DNA from: AP-15 sp963787425
Lineage (GTDB): Bacteria > Pseudomonadota > Alphaproteobacteria > ATCC43930 > CGMCC-115725
Length of the DNA stretch: 64,000 nt
NCBI GenBank assembly: GCA_963787425.1
Contig: CAWBCV010000018.1
Coordinates: forward strand, 124,001-188,000
Direction of reading: 5' to 3'
How positions within the stretch are numbered: position 1 is the first letter of the stretch; each line of letters starts with the position of its first letter. The notes below the pieces were generated by a model. That model did no database searches. It saw nothing but the letters and a program-made list of their open reading frames with translations, and had not been told where the DNA came from. Both the position numbers and the translations under genes were made by a program. Shown here in pieces: positions 16,446 to 24,611 of the stretch.

Positions 16446-17035
16446 GTGAGCGGGGGCAGCAGTTGCGGCTCGTCGAGGCGCTCCTCTTCGCGGTCGCCGA
16501 ACCGATTGGCGAGGAGGCTCTGGCGCGGCACCTCGATGATGCAGCCGATGTGAGGAACCTGTTGCACGAGCTGGTCGAGAGCTACGCCGGCCGCGGCGTG
16601 AACCTCGTCCGGCTAGCCGGCGGGTGGACGTTTCGCACGGCACCCGATCTCGCCGTCAGCTTACGGATCGAGCGACCGGTTGTCCGCAGGCTGTCGCGGG
16701 CGGCGATCGAGACACTCGCGGTCATTGCTTATCACCAGCCGGTGACGCGCGCCGAAATCGAACAGGTCCGGGGAGTCGCCCTCGGAAGGGGTACGATCGA
16801 TACGTTGATGGAGGCCGGCTGGGTCCGGCCCAAGGGCCGGCGCGCCGGCCCCGGCCGGCCTCTTCTCTGGGTGACGACGCCGGGCTTTCTCGTCCATTTT
16901 GGGCTCGACAGTCTGAACGACCTGCCCGGCCTTGACGAGCTGCGCGCCGCGGGTCTTCTCGATCTCACCCCGCTCACCCTGCCCGAACAGGTGGGTGGGA
17001 AAAACGCCGACCAGGAGAGGCGCGCGGAGCACTGA
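16442..17035 (+). CDS. scpB: Segregation and condensation protein B
   Basis: A 197-residue partner of ScpA in the SMC condensin. It has two winged-helix domains: LVEALLFAVAEPIGEEALA at the start and LSRAAIETLAVIAYHQPVTRAEIEQVRG near residues 80-110, the ScpB signature. The GRRAGPGRPLLW motif follows. The GTG start overlaps the scpA stop (ATGA-type coupling). Normal length with no oddities. Confidence 0.95.
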   Translation: MSERGQQLRLVEALLFAVAEPIGEEALARHLDDAADVRNLLHELVESYAGRGVNLVRLAGGWTFRTAPDLAVSLRIERPVVRRLSRAAIETLAVIAYHQPVTRAEIEQVRGVALGRGTIDTLMEAGWVRPKGRRAGPGRPLLWVTTPGFLVHFGLDSLNDLPGLDELRAAGLLDLTPLTLPEQVGGKNADQERRAEH

Positions 17036-17151
17036 CCTGCCAGGGTGGTGCGCCAGCCGATGTTGCCCATATGACAGCCGTCTGACATCATCGCGCCACT
17101 TGCGCATGATGCCAAAAAACTGACCAGGAGCCCGCGAGGCGGGACGCCGCC

Positions 17152-17604
17152 ATGTTTCTTGACTTCGGCATGTCGGAGCTGTTGCTGATTGGGGTCGTGG
17201 CGCTCGTCTTCATCGGGCCGAAGGACCTGCCGAAGGCTCTGCGAGTCGCCGGCTTTTGGGTCAGAAAGGCGCGCACGTTGTCGCGCGAGTTTCAGAGCAG
17301 CGTCGAGCAGATGATCCGCGAGGCCGAACTCGATGAGATGCGGCAGGAGTTGAAGAAAGCCACCGAGATCGATTTCGAAAAGCAATTCCGAGAGACGATC
17401 GATCCAACCGGGAGCCTCGCCGAGAGCTTGAAGCCGCCGGAGCTGCCGAAATTTTCCGACGCCGATCTGCCGGCCACGCCAGTTCCCGAAGCTCAACCGC
17501 AGCCGGCAGCAGAAATGCCAGAGATCGAGGCGGCAGAGTCGGCGGTGCCAACCGTCGCGCCGCCGCAAGAGGTCAGTCAGGATACCGTGCCGCTAAAGCA
17601 GTGA
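17152..17604 (+). CDS. tatB: Sec-independent protein translocase protein TatB
   Basis: A 150-residue Tat receptor subunit. It has an N-terminal membrane helix with the conserved Glu (GMSELLLIGVVALVFIGP), then the hinge PKDLPKALR, a long amphipathic helix and a charged helical region to about residue 80, and a Pro/Glu-rich tail. With TatC it binds twin-arginine signal peptides. Usual alphaproteobacterial order is scpB-tatA-tatB-tatC, but no tatA is found in the 116 nt before it. The length and acidic tail fit TatB rather than TatA. GGCGGGA lies upstream of the ATG. Confidence 0.93.
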   Translation: MFLDFGMSELLLIGVVALVFIGPKDLPKALRVAGFWVRKARTLSREFQSSVEQMIREAELDEMRQELKKATEIDFEKQFRETIDPTGSLAESLKPPELPKFSDADLPATPVPEAQPQPAAEMPEIEAAESAVPTVAPPQEVSQDTVPLKQ

Positions 17605-17672
17605 GAGTTGCTTCGAGCGGGGGTTCTCTCATCATGCTGTCGGTTGACGTTTGGCTCCTTTAGGGAACGGTT

Positions 17673-18506
17673 GTGGACGACGACAGGGAAGGCGAGCTCG
17701 AAGAAGGCAGAATGCCGCTCCTCGATCACCTGATCGAGCTGCGCAATCGGCTGATGTGGGCGATCGGTGCGGTCCTCGTCGCGTTTCTGATCTGCTACCA
17801 GTTCAAGGAGCGCATATACGGTTTCCTGGTGCACCCGCTGGCGGTCATTTTCGAAGGACAGACCGGGCGGCACCTGATCTACACCGGCCTGACCGAGGCC
17901 TTCTTCACCTACGTCAAAGTCTCGTTCTGGGCGGGGCTCTGCCTAGCCTTTCCGATCATCGCCAGTCAAATCTGGAAGTTCGTCGCCCCTGGTCTCTACA
18001 AGAACGAGCGGCGTGCCTTCTACCCCTATCTCTTCGCCACGCCGGTACTGTTCGCGATGGGCGCGGCGCTCGCCTACTTTGTCGTGATCCCAGTCGCCTG
18101 GCGCTTCTTCGTCAGCTTCGAGACGCCGGCCGGCGTCGACGGCGGGCTTCCGATCGTGCTCGAGGCGAAGGTCAACGAATACCTGTCGCTCGTGATGACC
18201 TTGCTGTTCGCCTTTGGGGTGGCCTTTCAGCTGCCGGTGCTGCTGACCCTGATGGCGCGGGTGGGTTTGGTTACTTCGGCGGGGCTCGCGTCCAAACGAC
18301 GCTATGCCATTGTCATCATGTTCATCGTTGCTGCAGTATTGACGCCGCCGGACATCGTCAGCCAGACGAGCCTTGCGATACCGTTGATCATTTTATTTGA
18401 GGCCTCGATTATCTCGTGCCGGATGGTGGAGAAGGCGCGCGCCAAACGTGAGGCCGCAGAGGAAGCCGAACTCGCCGGCAAAGGGAAGCCCGCCGCTGGA
18501 ACGTGA
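17673..18506 (+). CDS. tatC: Sec-independent protein translocase protein TatC
   Basis: A 277-residue polytopic core of the Tat translocase with six membrane helices. Signatures include MPLLDHLIELRNRL before helix 1, the conserved FAFGVAFQLPVLL helix and DIVSQTSLAIPLIILFE in the last helices. It recognises the twin-arginine motif on the cytoplasmic side. The GTG start follows GGGAACGG; the gene is 68 nt after tatB. The C-terminal tail is rich in Ala, Glu and Lys. Complete. Confidence 0.96.
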   Translation: MDDDREGELEEGRMPLLDHLIELRNRLMWAIGAVLVAFLICYQFKERIYGFLVHPLAVIFEGQTGRHLIYTGLTEAFFTYVKVSFWAGLCLAFPIIASQIWKFVAPGLYKNERRAFYPYLFATPVLFAMGAALAYFVVIPVAWRFFVSFETPAGVDGGLPIVLEAKVNEYLSLVMTLLFAFGVAFQLPVLLTLMARVGLVTSAGLASKRRYAIVIMFIVAAVLTPPDIVSQTSLAIPLIILFEASIISCRMVEKARAKREAAEEAELAGKGKPAAGT

Positions 18507-18590
18507 CGAGCGCGGGCCGGATGGACGCGAGGCGTACGGCTCTCTATATCCGGGCACCATGCTTATTGCCGTCCCCCTTTCGTCATCGCC

Positions 18591-18641
18591 GGGCTTGATC
18601 CGGCGATCCAGGAGATGCCCGGGTCAAGCCCGGGCATGACG
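18591..18641. repeat. REP-like double palindrome between tatC and serS
   Basis: Two adjacent hairpins, ATCGCCGG-N7-CCGGCGAT and ATGCCCGGG-N5-CCCGGGCAT, lie between outer CGTCAT and ATGACG. This is the common alphaproteobacterial intergenic repeat type. It may act as an mRNA stabiliser or attenuator after tatC. A related single hairpin is at 42131-42153. Confidence 0.7.
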
Positions 18642-18648
18642 CTCTTCG

Positions 18649-19926
18649 ATGCACGATCTCAGATGGATTCGCGATCATCCGGCAGAATTCGACCATGGTC
18701 TGACCCGCCGCGGACTGCCACCCCGCGCCGAGGAGATCCTCGTGCTCGACCGCGAATGGCGGGAGCTGGAAACCGAAGCTCAGGCATCGTACGCGGCGCG
18801 TAACCGCCTATCGCGAGAAATCGGCGCAGCCAGAAAGCGCGGCGAGCCGATTGGCGAGTTACTGAGCCAAATTGATCGCCGAAAGGATCTCGAGGCGGCG
18901 ACTGCAGCTCAAGCCGCCAAATTACGTGGGAAAATCGACGAGATCCTCGCGGGTTTGCCGAACCTGCCCGCGGAAGAGGTGCCGGACGGGCCGGACGAGA
19001 CCGCCAATCGGATACTGCGCCATCATGGCGAGCCGCCGCGTTTCGACTTCGCACCGTTGTCCCACGAGACGGTGGGTGAGCGGCTTGGTATGATGGACTT
19101 TGCGCGAGCCGGAAAGCTGTCCGGGTCGCGATTCGTCGTTCTGCTCGGCGCGCTGGCTCGGCTCGAGCGGGCGCTCGGCCAATTCATGCTCGATCTCCAT
19201 ACGACGGAGTTTGGCTACACCGAAGTGTCTTCGCCCCTGTTGGTCCGCGACGACGCTGTCTTCGGCGTCGGCCAGTTGCCGAAGTTTGCCGAGGATATGT
19301 TCCGCACGACCGACGGCTATTGGCTGATTCCGACGGCCGAGGTGCCCCTCACCAACTTGGTGGCGGGCGAGATCATCGAAGAAAGCGCACTGCCGCTGCG
19401 CTATACCGCCTGGACCCCATGCTTTCGTTCGGAGGCCGGCGCGGCGGGTAAGGACACCCGCGGCATGATCCGTCAGCATCAGTTTGAAAAGGTCGAGCTG
19501 GTCTCGGTCGTTCGACCGGACGATTCCGCGGCCGAGCACGAACGGATGACGGCGTGCGCCGAGGAAGTGTTGAAGCGCCTCGGCCTCGCCTACCGGGTGG
19601 TGCTGCTGTCGACCGGCGACATGGGATTTGCCTCGCAAAAGACCTATGACCTCGAGGTTTGGATGCCGGGGCAGGGGACCTACCGCGAGATTTCCAGCTG
19701 TTCGAATTGCGGAGCGTTCCAGGCGCTGCGCATGAAGGGGCGCTACCGTCCCGCCGGGGGAAAAGGGACATTGCCGGTTCACACCCTCAACGGCTCCGGT
19801 CTCGCGATCGGGCGGACACTGATCGCGATCCTCGAGAACTTTCAGGGGCACAACGGCACCGTGGCGCTCCCGCCAGTGTTGCAACCCTATATGGGAGGCC
19901 AGGAGGTTATCGAACCCCATGGCTGA
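18649..19926 (+). CDS. serS: Seryl-tRNA synthetase
   Basis: A 425-residue class II synthetase. The N-terminal coiled-coil arm (about residues 25-105) grips the long arm of tRNA-Ser. The catalytic domain carries motif 2 in PCFRSEAGAAGKDTRGMIRQHQFEKVE, seen around residues 260-285, and motif 3 in NGSGLAIGRTLIAILEN near the end. ATG at 18649 starts only 8 nt after the palindromic repeat, so the repeat covers the place of a normal RBS. The stop overlaps surE by 8 nt. Complete. Confidence 0.96.
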   Translation: MHDLRWIRDHPAEFDHGLTRRGLPPRAEEILVLDREWRELETEAQASYAARNRLSREIGAARKRGEPIGELLSQIDRRKDLEAATAAQAAKLRGKIDEILAGLPNLPAEEVPDGPDETANRILRHHGEPPRFDFAPLSHETVGERLGMMDFARAGKLSGSRFVVLLGALARLERALGQFMLDLHTTEFGYTEVSSPLLVRDDAVFGVGQLPKFAEDMFRTTDGYWLIPTAEVPLTNLVAGEIIEESALPLRYTAWTPCFRSEAGAAGKDTRGMIRQHQFEKVELVSVVRPDDSAAEHERMTACAEEVLKRLGLAYRVVLLSTGDMGFASQKTYDLEVWMPGQGTYREISSCSNCGAFQALRMKGRYRPAGGKGTLPVHTLNGSGLAIGRTLIAILENFQGHNGTVALPPVLQPYMGGQEVIEPHG

Positions 19927-20701
19927 CCGGCGCATCGAACTCGCCAAAGCCCGCATTCTCGTCACCAACGACGACGGCAGCGGATCGCCCGGCATCAAAC
20001 TGTTGGAGGAGATCGCGCGCGATCTGTCGCCGGACGTCTGGGTCGTCGCGCCGGAGCAGGAACAGAGCGCCTCCAGCCATTCCCTTACGACGAGGCGCCC
20101 GCTGCGCATGTCGGAGTTGGGAGAGCGGCGCTACGCGGTGGACGGGACGCCGACGGATTGCGTGATGTTGGCGATCAAGCACCTCTTGCGCGAGCACCGC
20201 CCGGACCTGGTCCTTTCCGGGGTCAATGGCGGGGGAAATGTCGGAGAAGATCTGACCTATTCGGGGACCGTCGCGGCGGCGATGGAAGCGACGTTGCTCG
20301 ACATCCCGGCGATCGCGCTGAGCCAGCATTTCATCGACGGCGAGGCGGTACCCTGGCACACCGCCGCGCGTTTCGCGCCCGAGGTGATCCGTCGGTTGAC
20401 CCGACTGCCCTGGCCGGAGCACACCTTGATGAACATCAATTTCCCGGCCGCGGCTCCCGAAGACGTCCGCGGCATCGCGGTGACCAGTCAAGGCAAGCGC
20501 GCGATCGCCGACAACCTGAGCGAGCGCCTCGATCCCCGCGGCAGGCCCTATTATTGGATCGGCCCGGTCCGCGAGGACGGGTTTGCCGAGCCCGGCACCG
20601 ACTTGGCAGCGATTAACGAGAAGCAGGTTTCCGTCACCCCGATCTACCTCAACCTGACCAACGTTCCGGTGCTCGCCTCGCTGAAAAAGGTTTTCGGGTG
20701 A
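19919..20701 (+). CDS. surE: 5'-nucleotidase SurE
   Basis: A 260-residue metal-dependent nucleotidase/phosphatase. The signature ILVTNDDGSGSPGI near residue 14 holds the two metal-binding Asp residues. A second conserved stretch, VLSGVNGGGNVGEDLTYSG, lies near residue 100 and supplies further metal ligands. It overlaps serS by 8 nt and pcm by 4 nt. The surE-pcm pairing is a classic survival-associated arrangement in bacteria. Full length. Confidence 0.96.
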   Translation: MADRRIELAKARILVTNDDGSGSPGIKLLEEIARDLSPDVWVVAPEQEQSASSHSLTTRRPLRMSELGERRYAVDGTPTDCVMLAIKHLLREHRPDLVLSGVNGGGNVGEDLTYSGTVAAAMEATLLDIPAIALSQHFIDGEAVPWHTAARFAPEVIRRLTRLPWPEHTLMNINFPAAAPEDVRGIAVTSQGKRAIADNLSERLDPRGRPYYWIGPVREDGFAEPGTDLAAINEKQVSVTPIYLNLTNVPVLASLKKVFG

Positions 20702-21387
20702 CGCCTGGCCGAGCCGGCGCGGTCGAGCCGGGCTTGATCCAGAAAAAGCTGCGTCTTCTGATGGAGCTGCGTCGCGCCGGCATCGGCGACACGCGCGTCC
20801 TCGGCGCCATCGAAAAAACTCCGCGAGAGAAATTCGTGCCCGCGTCGTTCGAGGACCAAGCCTATGAGAACATGGCCCTGCCGATCGGCAATGCGCAGAC
20901 GGTGAGCCAACCCTATGTTGTGGCGCTGATGACCGAAAAGCTTGAGCTAGGCGAGCGGCAGAACATTCTTGAGATCGGAACAGGATCCGGTTACCAGACC
21001 GCAGTTTTGGCAGGCCTATGCCGCCGGGTTTTTACGATCGAGCGTCACCGCGAACTGTTGCGTGATGCAGAGCGGCGATTCGAGGAGCTGCGCCTGCGCA
21101 ATATCGTGTGCCGATTCGGCGACGGCACAAAGGGATGGCCCGAGCAGGCGCCATATGAGCGAGTTCTGGTGACCGCCGCGGCTCCGGACGTGCCGGCAAC
21201 CCTCGTCGACGCCCTTGCTCCCGGCGGCATTCTGGTAGTCCCGGTCGGCGAGGATCACCGCGACCAGCAGCTCGTGCGCATCCGCCGCGAAGAGGACCGG
21301 TTTTCGACCGAGGATCTCGGTATCGTTCGGTTCGTCCCGCTCGTCGCCGGGCTGCCGCGGCGGCATGCTGACCAGGGCTTGACATGA
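20698..21387 (+). CDS. pcm: Protein-L-isoaspartate O-methyltransferase
   Basis: A 229-residue SAM-dependent repair methyltransferase acting on isoaspartyl residues in damaged proteins. Motif I is ILEIGTGSGYQTAVLA; the upstream substrate loop is NMALPIGNAQTVSQPYVVALM, both typical of PIMT. The GTG start overlaps the surE stop. The C-terminus ends with FVPLVAGLPRRHADQGLT, normal for the family. Complete. Confidence 0.95.
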   Translation: MTPGRAGAVEPGLIQKKLRLLMELRRAGIGDTRVLGAIEKTPREKFVPASFEDQAYENMALPIGNAQTVSQPYVVALMTEKLELGERQNILEIGTGSGYQTAVLAGLCRRVFTIERHRELLRDAERRFEELRLRNIVCRFGDGTKGWPEQAPYERVLVTAAAPDVPATLVDALAPGGILVVPVGEDHRDQQLVRIRREEDRFSTEDLGIVRFVPLVAGLPRRHADQGLT

Positions 21388-21448
21388 TTCTGACTTCGCG
21401 TACCAAATAGCCGAGGTTTTTGCGCGTCGGGGGGCGTGCCGGGGGAAG

Positions 21449-22432
21449 ATGACAATCCGTGTTGACGCGCGGCGCGTTTTTGGGTCCGTGTCTTGGCTTG
21501 TGGTGGTGCTCGGGTGTGCTCTCGCGGCTTGCGCTCCGCGGGTAGAGGGGCCGGCGCCAGTGGTCGGCGGCCCCGCGCCCGCGGAGCGCGGCCCGCAGAC
21601 GATCACGGTTCAGCGCGGGCAGACCTTATCCGAGATCGCCCACAGCTACCATGTCCCGATGCGGGCGATTGCCGAGGCTAACGGTCTGTCGCCGCCGTAT
21701 AACATTCAGATCGGGCGCACGCTGATCATTCCAGGCGCCGGCCCGCCGCGCCTGGCTGCGGCGCCCGCGTCGGTCGCGGCACTGCCTCCCGCGCAGCGAC
21801 CGGAGGTTTCCCAGCCGACGACGGGGCCCAATCTCCCGCTGCCCGCCGGCCCCGACCGTCCGTTGGTTTCGGCTGCGCCATTGGCTCCGCCTCCGGCACA
21901 GCCTGAGGCCAAGCCCGGCCCCGCGGCGGCCCCGCCCTTGATCTCCGTCGCGCCACCGCCCCGAGAGATCCCGGAGGCCCCGGATTCGAATACCGCCACG
22001 ACGCCGCCGGCTGCCGGAACCGGCGCGTTTCTTTGGCCGGTTCGCGGCCATATTCTCGCTACCTACGGTTCAAAATCGGACGGCACGCGCAATGACGGCA
22101 TCAACATCGCCGCACCGCGCGGCACCGCAGTGCAAGCCGTCGACGCCGGCGTCGTCGCCTATACGGGGAACGAGCTGCGCGGGTACGGCAATCTCGTTCT
22201 CGTCAAGCATGCCAATGGCTGGATCTCGGCTTATGCCCACTGCGATGCGATCCTCGTCAAGCGCGGCGAAAAGGTCGAGCGCGGCCAGGTGATTGCACGG
22301 GTCGGCTCGACCGGCAATGTCAGCGAGCCGCAGCTGCATTTCGAGCTTCGCCGCGGTCAACACGCTGTAGATCCGCGCGAATTTATGCCCCCGCTGCCGA
22401 CCGCGACGACAAGGGATTCGCGGTCGAGCTGA
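21449..22432 (+). CDS. LysM and M23 peptidase domain lipoprotein (NlpD/DipM-like)
   Basis: A 327-residue envelope protein. It has an N-terminal signal with a lipoprotein-like LGCALAAC box near residue 28, a LysM domain ITVQRGQTLSEIAHSYHV (about 50-95) that binds peptidoglycan, a long Pro/Ala linker and a C-terminal M23 fold (ATYGSKSDGTRNDGINIAAP to PQLHFELRRG, about 205-310). In active M23 enzymes the zinc ligands are HxxxD and HxH. Here the first reads NDGINI rather than HxG-D, so a first metal His is missing while QLHFE remains. This suggests a degenerate amidase activator such as NlpD rather than a hydrolase. It lies after surE-pcm, as nlpD does in many proteobacteria. Confidence 0.9.
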   Translation: MTIRVDARRVFGSVSWLVVVLGCALAACAPRVEGPAPVVGGPAPAERGPQTITVQRGQTLSEIAHSYHVPMRAIAEANGLSPPYNIQIGRTLIIPGAGPPRLAAAPASVAALPPAQRPEVSQPTTGPNLPLPAGPDRPLVSAAPLAPPPAQPEAKPGPAAAPPLISVAPPPREIPEAPDSNTATTPPAAGTGAFLWPVRGHILATYGSKSDGTRNDGINIAAPRGTAVQAVDAGVVAYTGNELRGYGNLVLVKHANGWISAYAHCDAILVKRGEKVERGQVIARVGSTGNVSEPQLHFELRRGQHAVDPREFMPPLPTATTRDSRSS

Positions 22433-22857
22433 GATTCCCGTCCTCTCCGCTGTCGATCGCCGCCTGATGCTCGCCGTGCTATGCGGCTCGCAAAGGCCGG
22501 TGGCGGCAAGCCAAGATATCAGCCAGCGACATCTCGTTTTCGGCAGAAACCCTGGGCCACCACGACCATAGATGCGAAAGAACAACGTGGAAGCTGGCTG
22601 TTCCTTCGCTGTTTTCGCTGTTCTTGACCATGCAAAAAAGCGAAAAGCGGTAACTTGAGCGAACAGGTTCAGCACGTTGTTTCGATGAGGGACCCGCGTA
22701 TTTGACCGGACGCGCCCACGACCGCCGTGTGCATACCATGCGATCTTGTCAAGAATATGAATTCAGCAAAACCCCCGGGCCTCAGCGGTTACCTTGGACC
22801 CCGCTTCGCGGGGGGCGACGGTTCAAACAACCGTGCCTTGCGCGCCGCCGGCCCTCG
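22433..22857. other. Intergenic region without a supported gene
   Basis: No intact gene is seen on either strand between the M23 peptidase and the methyltransferase remnant. A short GC hairpin (CCCCGC-TTC-GCGGGG near 22798-22812) has no T-tract. The frame from 22727 onwards is arginine/alanine-rich and lacks family features. It looks like decayed DNA. Confidence 0.5.
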
Positions 22858-22940
22858 CCGAAGGTGTCAACTGCCGGGCCGATCACGATATCGACAAAAC
22901 CGCTTTGCTCGAGCATATGCCACCAGCCTGCGCACGGCAG
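22858..22940 (-). pseudogene. Possible C-terminal remnant of a SAM-dependent methyltransferase
   Basis: On the minus strand a short reading reads AGWWHMLEQSGFVDIVIGPA then VDTF, which resembles the end of class I methyltransferases of the arsenite/UbiE-like group. Upstream and downstream frames do not continue it, and no SAM-binding GxGxG motif lies nearby. If real it is a decayed scrap. The call rests on a short similarity from memory. The remaining 140 nt up to the DUF815 gene hold nothing recognisable. Confidence 0.35.
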
Positions 22941-23080
22941 GCCACCAGCAATTCAAAGACGTTGTTTGCTACCCTAGCGACCTGCAGACCCCGAGCCCGC
23001 CACTTGACGCGAGCCGTTTCGGCCACGCGCTGAATTATCTGAACTGCGTTAGAGCGCGGCACATCGCCATCGAAGATCGC

Positions 23081-24016
23081 TCAGGCAAGGGGATTGCCGA
23101 GCCGGCCCGCGAGGTCCTGGATGAACTGCCATGCGACGCGGCCCGAGCGTGACCCGCGGGTGATCGACCACTCGCTGGCCTCGGCCTTCAACTGATCGAG
23201 CGGCATGTCGAGTCCATAGCGCTCGGCGTAACCGCGCACAATCGCGTGATACGTGTCTTGATCAAGGCTGTGGAAGCCGAGCCAGAGACCAAAGCGATCC
23301 GACATCGAGACGCTTTCCTCGACTGCTTCGGCCGGGTTGATGGCAGTCGATCTTTCGTTCTCGATCATGTCGCGCGGCATCAAATGGCGGCGGTTCGATG
23401 TGGCGTAGAGCACGACATTCGCCGGTCGTCCCTCGATGCCGCCCTCGAGGACCGCCTTCAGCGATTTGTAGCTGGTATCGTGCTGATCAAAGGACAGATC
23501 GTCGCAAAACAACAGGCAGCGGCGGGCGCTGAGCCGCAACAGCGACAACAGATGGGGCAGGCTCGGAATATCTTCCCGGTGGATCTCGACAATCGCGACG
23601 GCGTGCGGATGCATATCGTTGACGGCGGCGTGCGCCGCCTTGACTAGCGAACTCTTGCCGGTGCCGCGGGCGCCCCACAGCAATACATTGTTGGCCGGGA
23701 GCCCGGCGGCGAACCGCCCAGTGTTGTCGAGCAGGATGTCGCGGACGCGGTCGATGCCACGCAACAGTCCGATCTCGACGCGGTTGACCTGGTGAACCGG
23801 CTCGAGCCAGCCGCGGTCGGCATGCCAAACGTAGGCATCGTTAGCTTCCAACTCATTGGCAGGTGCGACAGGAGGGGCCAGGCGCTCCAGCGCATCGGCG
23901 ATGCGTTTGAGCAAAGGCAGCAAGTCGGGATTGGTTTTGGGCAAGTCCAAATCCTGCGGCAGCAAGGCTGGCGACGCTATCACAGCGGCCGAGAACGGCG
24001 GAACCCGCCTTGGCAT
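23081..24016 (-). CDS. DUF815 family AAA-type ATP-binding protein
   Basis: A 311-residue protein of the DUF815 (YtoQ/YhaX-like, P-loop) family. The Walker A is GARGTGKSS at about residues 118-126, Walker B-like CLLFCDDLSF near 170, and a sensor-like VVLYATSNRRHLMPRDM near 205 follows. The N-terminal 60 residues form a helical section. Its role is unknown; it is commonly found next to yajC-secDF in alphaproteobacteria, here divergent from yajC by 116 nt. The start is ATG at 24016. The frame is complete. Confidence 0.85.
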   Translation of the reverse strand: MPRRVPPFSAAVIASPALLPQDLDLPKTNPDLLPLLKRIADALERLAPPVAPANELEANDAYVWHADRGWLEPVHQVNRVEIGLLRGIDRVRDILLDNTGRFAAGLPANNVLLWGARGTGKSSLVKAAHAAVNDMHPHAVAIVEIHREDIPSLPHLLSLLRLSARRCLLFCDDLSFDQHDTSYKSLKAVLEGGIEGRPANVVLYATSNRRHLMPRDMIENERSTAINPAEAVEESVSMSDRFGLWLGFHSLDQDTYHAIVRGYAERYGLDMPLDQLKAEASEWSITRGSRSGRVAWQFIQDLAGRLGNPLA

Positions 24017-24132
24017 TGCCCTTTAAGCGGGCATCGAGTACCAATTGGCCTGCCGCGCGACAGCACCATATGGCGGTGAAGGCGGAACTGCCCGCCAAGG
24101 GATGCGGCACGCGATTTTGAGGCACCTTTCCA

Positions 24133-24513
24133 ATGTGGATTTCCACGGCTTATGCCCAGGGAGCAGGCATATTCGATCAGAACGCGCTCGTCCAGTTTCT
24201 GCCGCTGGTCCTAATCTTCGTCGTATTCTATTTCCTTCTGATTCGCCCGCAGCAGCGCAAGGCCAAGGATCAGAAGGCCATGCTCGACTCTCTGCGGCGC
24301 GGCGATCGGGTGGTAACCGGGGGCGGGATCATCGGGACCGTCGCGCGGGTCGACAACCCGGAGGAAGTCGTCGTCGACATTGCCGAGAATGTACGAGTTC
24401 GCGTATTGCGCAGCACGATCACCACCGTTCTCGCAAAGCCTGACCCGGCCGCGGCCCGCGACGCCGCCAAGCAAAAGGCGGAGACACGGGCAAAGGTGGG
24501 CACTAAGGAGTGA
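24133..24513 (+). CDS. yajC: Preprotein translocase subunit YajC
   Basis: A 126-residue small membrane protein of the SecDF-YajC complex. It has one membrane helix (LVQFLPLVLIFVVFYFLLI) followed by RPQQRKAKDQKAML, the YajC signature, and a small beta domain GDRVVTGGGIIGTV. The C-terminal tail is charged. It is the first gene of yajC-secD-secF on this strand; the gap to secD is 98 nt. Confidence 0.96.
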   Translation: MWISTAYAQGAGIFDQNALVQFLPLVLIFVVFYFLLIRPQQRKAKDQKAMLDSLRRGDRVVTGGGIIGTVARVDNPEEVVVDIAENVRVRVLRSTITTVLAKPDPAAARDAAKQKAETRAKVGTKE

Positions 24514-24611
24514 CCGAGCAGTCGCCAATGACCGGGGCTTCGCGGAAAGGATATCATCGTCGTGGCTCGGTCATGACGTCTTGGTGGGTTGCCGACTAAG
24601 AAACCGACGCG

